From the NCBI GenBank assembly GCA_030672255.1, contig DAOVGU010000055.1, forward strand, positions 1-17,169: a stretch of 17,169 nt of DNA, given 5' to 3'. The notes below the pieces were generated by a model, which ran no database searches, had not been told where the DNA came from, and saw only the letters and a list, made by a program, of their open reading frames with translations. A program made the position numbers and the translations under genes. This stretch comes from a bacterium. Its GTDB lineage: Bacteria; Ratteibacteria; UBA8468. Below, one piece after another: positions 15,721 to 17,169 of the stretch; the first letter of the stretch is position 1, and every line of letters begins with the position of its first letter.

Positions 15721-17169
15721 CTTAAGTTTTCCATAACAACTCTGGCATAATCTGTTCCCTTAAGCAAAACGTCTGTCGCTGCACCAAGGAAGCTATTTCT
15801 TAAAACCGGAATTAAAAGAATTCCTCCCACAATACAGATGAGGGAAAGAACAATCATCGGAATTCTCATAGAAAGAGGGACTTCTTTAATAAATTGAGAA
15901 CCTTCCTTCTTTTTTCCAAAAAAGGCATACCTCTGAACCTTCATAAAGGAAGATAGAGTTAAAAGACTCGCTAAGACTGCCCAAAAAGCATAACCAAGAT
16001 GGCCTGCTTGGATACAAGCAATAATTATAATCAATTTACTCCAGAACCCATTAAATGGAGGAATTCCAGCAATGGACATAGAGGCGATCATACAGGTGGA
16101 ACTTGTAACCGGCATCTCCTCCCTTAATCCACCCATCTTTCGCAAATCCCTTGTGCCGGCAGCATAAACTACCGCTCCCGAGTTAAGGAAGAGAAGAGAC
16201 TTGAATACCGAGTGATTGAAAAGATGGAATAATCCACCTAAGATCCCCAGAGGTGTCCACAAGCTAATTCCCAGAATCACATAACCGATCTGGCTGATAG
16301 AATGGTAGGCCAGGAGTCTCTTAAAATCCCACTGTCCAATAGCCAGAAAAACTCCCACCACCATCGACAAGGTTCCCAATACCATCAAGACAGTAAGAAA
16401 CGATTGACTAATTCCCAGAACACTGAAAAATATCCGCAAAATTGCATATATTCCAAGTGCCTTTATCAACACTCCGGAAAGCATCGCTGAAATTGGAGCA
16501 GGAGCAGAAGGGTGAGCATCGGGAAGCCAGGCATGAAAGGGAACAATGGCGGCTTTAAGTCCAAATCCCATCAGGAAAAGCACGCTGACAAATGGAACAA
16601 TTTGACTATTTCCTTTACTCTGTAAAATACGAGAGATATCGGCCATATTGAGACTGGAGGTATAGGAATAAAGAAGAGCAATTCCCAAAAGGACAAAAGA
16701 GGAGGCGACGCAACTTAAAACCATATATTTAAAGGAGGCCTCTAACTCCTCAGCTTCCACGCCAAATGCTACCAGGGCATAACTGGCCACGGAAGCAATC
16801 TCCAAAAAGACAAAGAGGTTAAACATATCTCCGGTGATAATCACCCCGTTCATCCCACCAACCATCAGAAGGAAGAGAGTAAAAAACTTCCCCTTGGAGG
16901 TATACCTCTCCATATAACTTAAGGAATAGATAGTGACAAAAAGAGCAATTAAGTTAACCGTAATGAGCAGGAACACGGTAAGACTATCCAGAACCAGAGA
17001 GATACCAATTGGTGGAATCCAGCCCCCCATTTTATATACCATTACTCCATTTAGCCTGACCAAGGATAGGGAATGAATAGCAAGAAGGAGAAGAGAAAGA
17101 ATAGCTAAATTTGTCCAAAGATTTGCAAAGCGTTTATTCTTTATCAGAGAGATAAGAAATGCCGAGCCT
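15717..17169 (-). CDS. MrpD/NuoN-like proton-conducting antiporter subunit, 5' end outside window
   Basis: This large polytopic protein of the complex I/Mrp antiporter family is open from 15717 to the right edge, at least 484 codons. The frame upstream of the internal TTG at 17063 continues with MrpD-like N-terminal helices (FLISLIKNKRFANLWTNLAI, then LLLLAIHSLSLV) before VYKMGGWIPPIGISLVLD, so the true start lies beyond 17169. Key features are LFVFLEIASVASYALVA (the conserved helix-5 glutamate), GFGLKAAIVPFHAWLPDAHP with the helix-7 lysine, a second conserved lysine in SGVLIKALG, and QIGYVILGI. It would move H+ or Na+ as part of an Mrp module. The order D-E-F-G matches Mrp operons, and the ferredoxin and protease genes downstream indicate a hydrogenase-associated module. 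Confidence 0.94.
   Translation of the reverse strand, partial: GSAFLISLIKNKRFANLWTNLAILSLLLLAIHSLSLVRLNGVMVYKMGGWIPPIGISLVLDSLTVFLLITVNLIALFVTIYSLSYMERYTSKGKFFTLFLLMVGGMNGVIITGDMFNLFVFLEIASVASYALVAFGVEAEELEASFKYMVLSCVASSFVLLGIALLYSYTSSLNMADISRILQSKGNSQIVPFVSVLFLMGFGLKAAIVPFHAWLPDAHPSAPAPISAMLSGVLIKALGIYAILRIFFSVLGISQSFLTVLMVLGTLSMVVGVFLAIGQWDFKRLLAYHSISQIGYVILGISLWTPLGILGGLFHLFNHSVFKSLLFLNSGAVVYAAGTRDLRKMGGLREEMPVTSSTCMIASMSIAGIPPFNGFWSKLIIIIACIQAGHLGYAFWAVLASLLTLSSFMKVQRYAFFGKKKEGSQFIKEVPLSMRIPMIVLSLICIVGGILLIPVLRNSFLGAATDVLLKGTDYARVVMENLR

Overview
The window is bacterial and gene dense, and probably comes from an uncultured anaerobe. It carries maturation genes for a [NiFe]-hydrogenase, the Mrp-antiporter and ferredoxin end of a group 4 (membrane-bound, energy-converting) hydrogenase locus, a SUF iron-sulfur assembly operon and several thiol-redox or metal membrane proteins. 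Nothing fixes the phylum. The many small repeats inside and between genes resemble genomes of poorly cultured candidate phyla; that is only an impression. Every convincing gene lies on the minus strand except an RseC-like gene at 9687-10094.

Layout in transcription order (right to left). 17169-14548: mrpD (its start lies beyond the right edge), mrpE, mrpF, mrpG, with overlapping ends. 14391-13768: a two-cluster ferredoxin subunit of the HycF/EchF/MbhN type. 13573-11926: hydrogenase maturation protease, hypA and a CcdA/DsbD-like membrane protein. 11749-11046: an MNT nucleotidyltransferase/HEPN pair bracketed by 48-bp direct repeats. 10966-10724: the C-terminal remnant of an Rrf2 regulator. 10650-10135: a half-length TSUP-type membrane protein behind a promoter with two palindromes. 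10094-9687 (plus strand): rseC-like. 9551-7569: a thioredoxin-like/DsbD-like fusion and a VIT/CCC1-like protein. 7402-1: rrf2 (IscR-like), fdhD, nifU-C, sufB, sufC, hypF, hypC, hypD, which read as one operon. hypD runs off the left edge and carries a frameshift.

How the genes may work together: HypA, HypC, HypD, HypF and the protease build and process the NiFe site of a hydrogenase whose catalytic subunits are not in the window. The Mrp subunits and ferredoxin would couple that enzyme to ion translocation. SufBC and the NifU domain supply Fe-S clusters. An identical 39-bp promoter/operator, resembling the E. coli IscR type 1 site, precedes both rrf2 and the thioredoxin/DsbD-like gene. This suggests one Fe-S-sensing Rrf2 regulon covering cluster assembly, hydrogenase maturation and periplasmic thiol redox.

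The most unusual property is the repeat load. In-frame insertions occur inside hypF (a 75-bp palindromic repeat and heptanucleotide arrays), inside sufC (78 bp between 11-bp direct repeats) and at both ends and in the middle of the protease gene. A 211-bp element with perfect 25-bp terminal inverted repeats sits between the protease and ferredoxin genes. A 220-bp inverted-repeat element lies between nifU and sufB and shares a 57/59-bp core with the 3' end of the protease gene. A two-hairpin repeat occurs in two diverged copies with one compensatory base-pair change.
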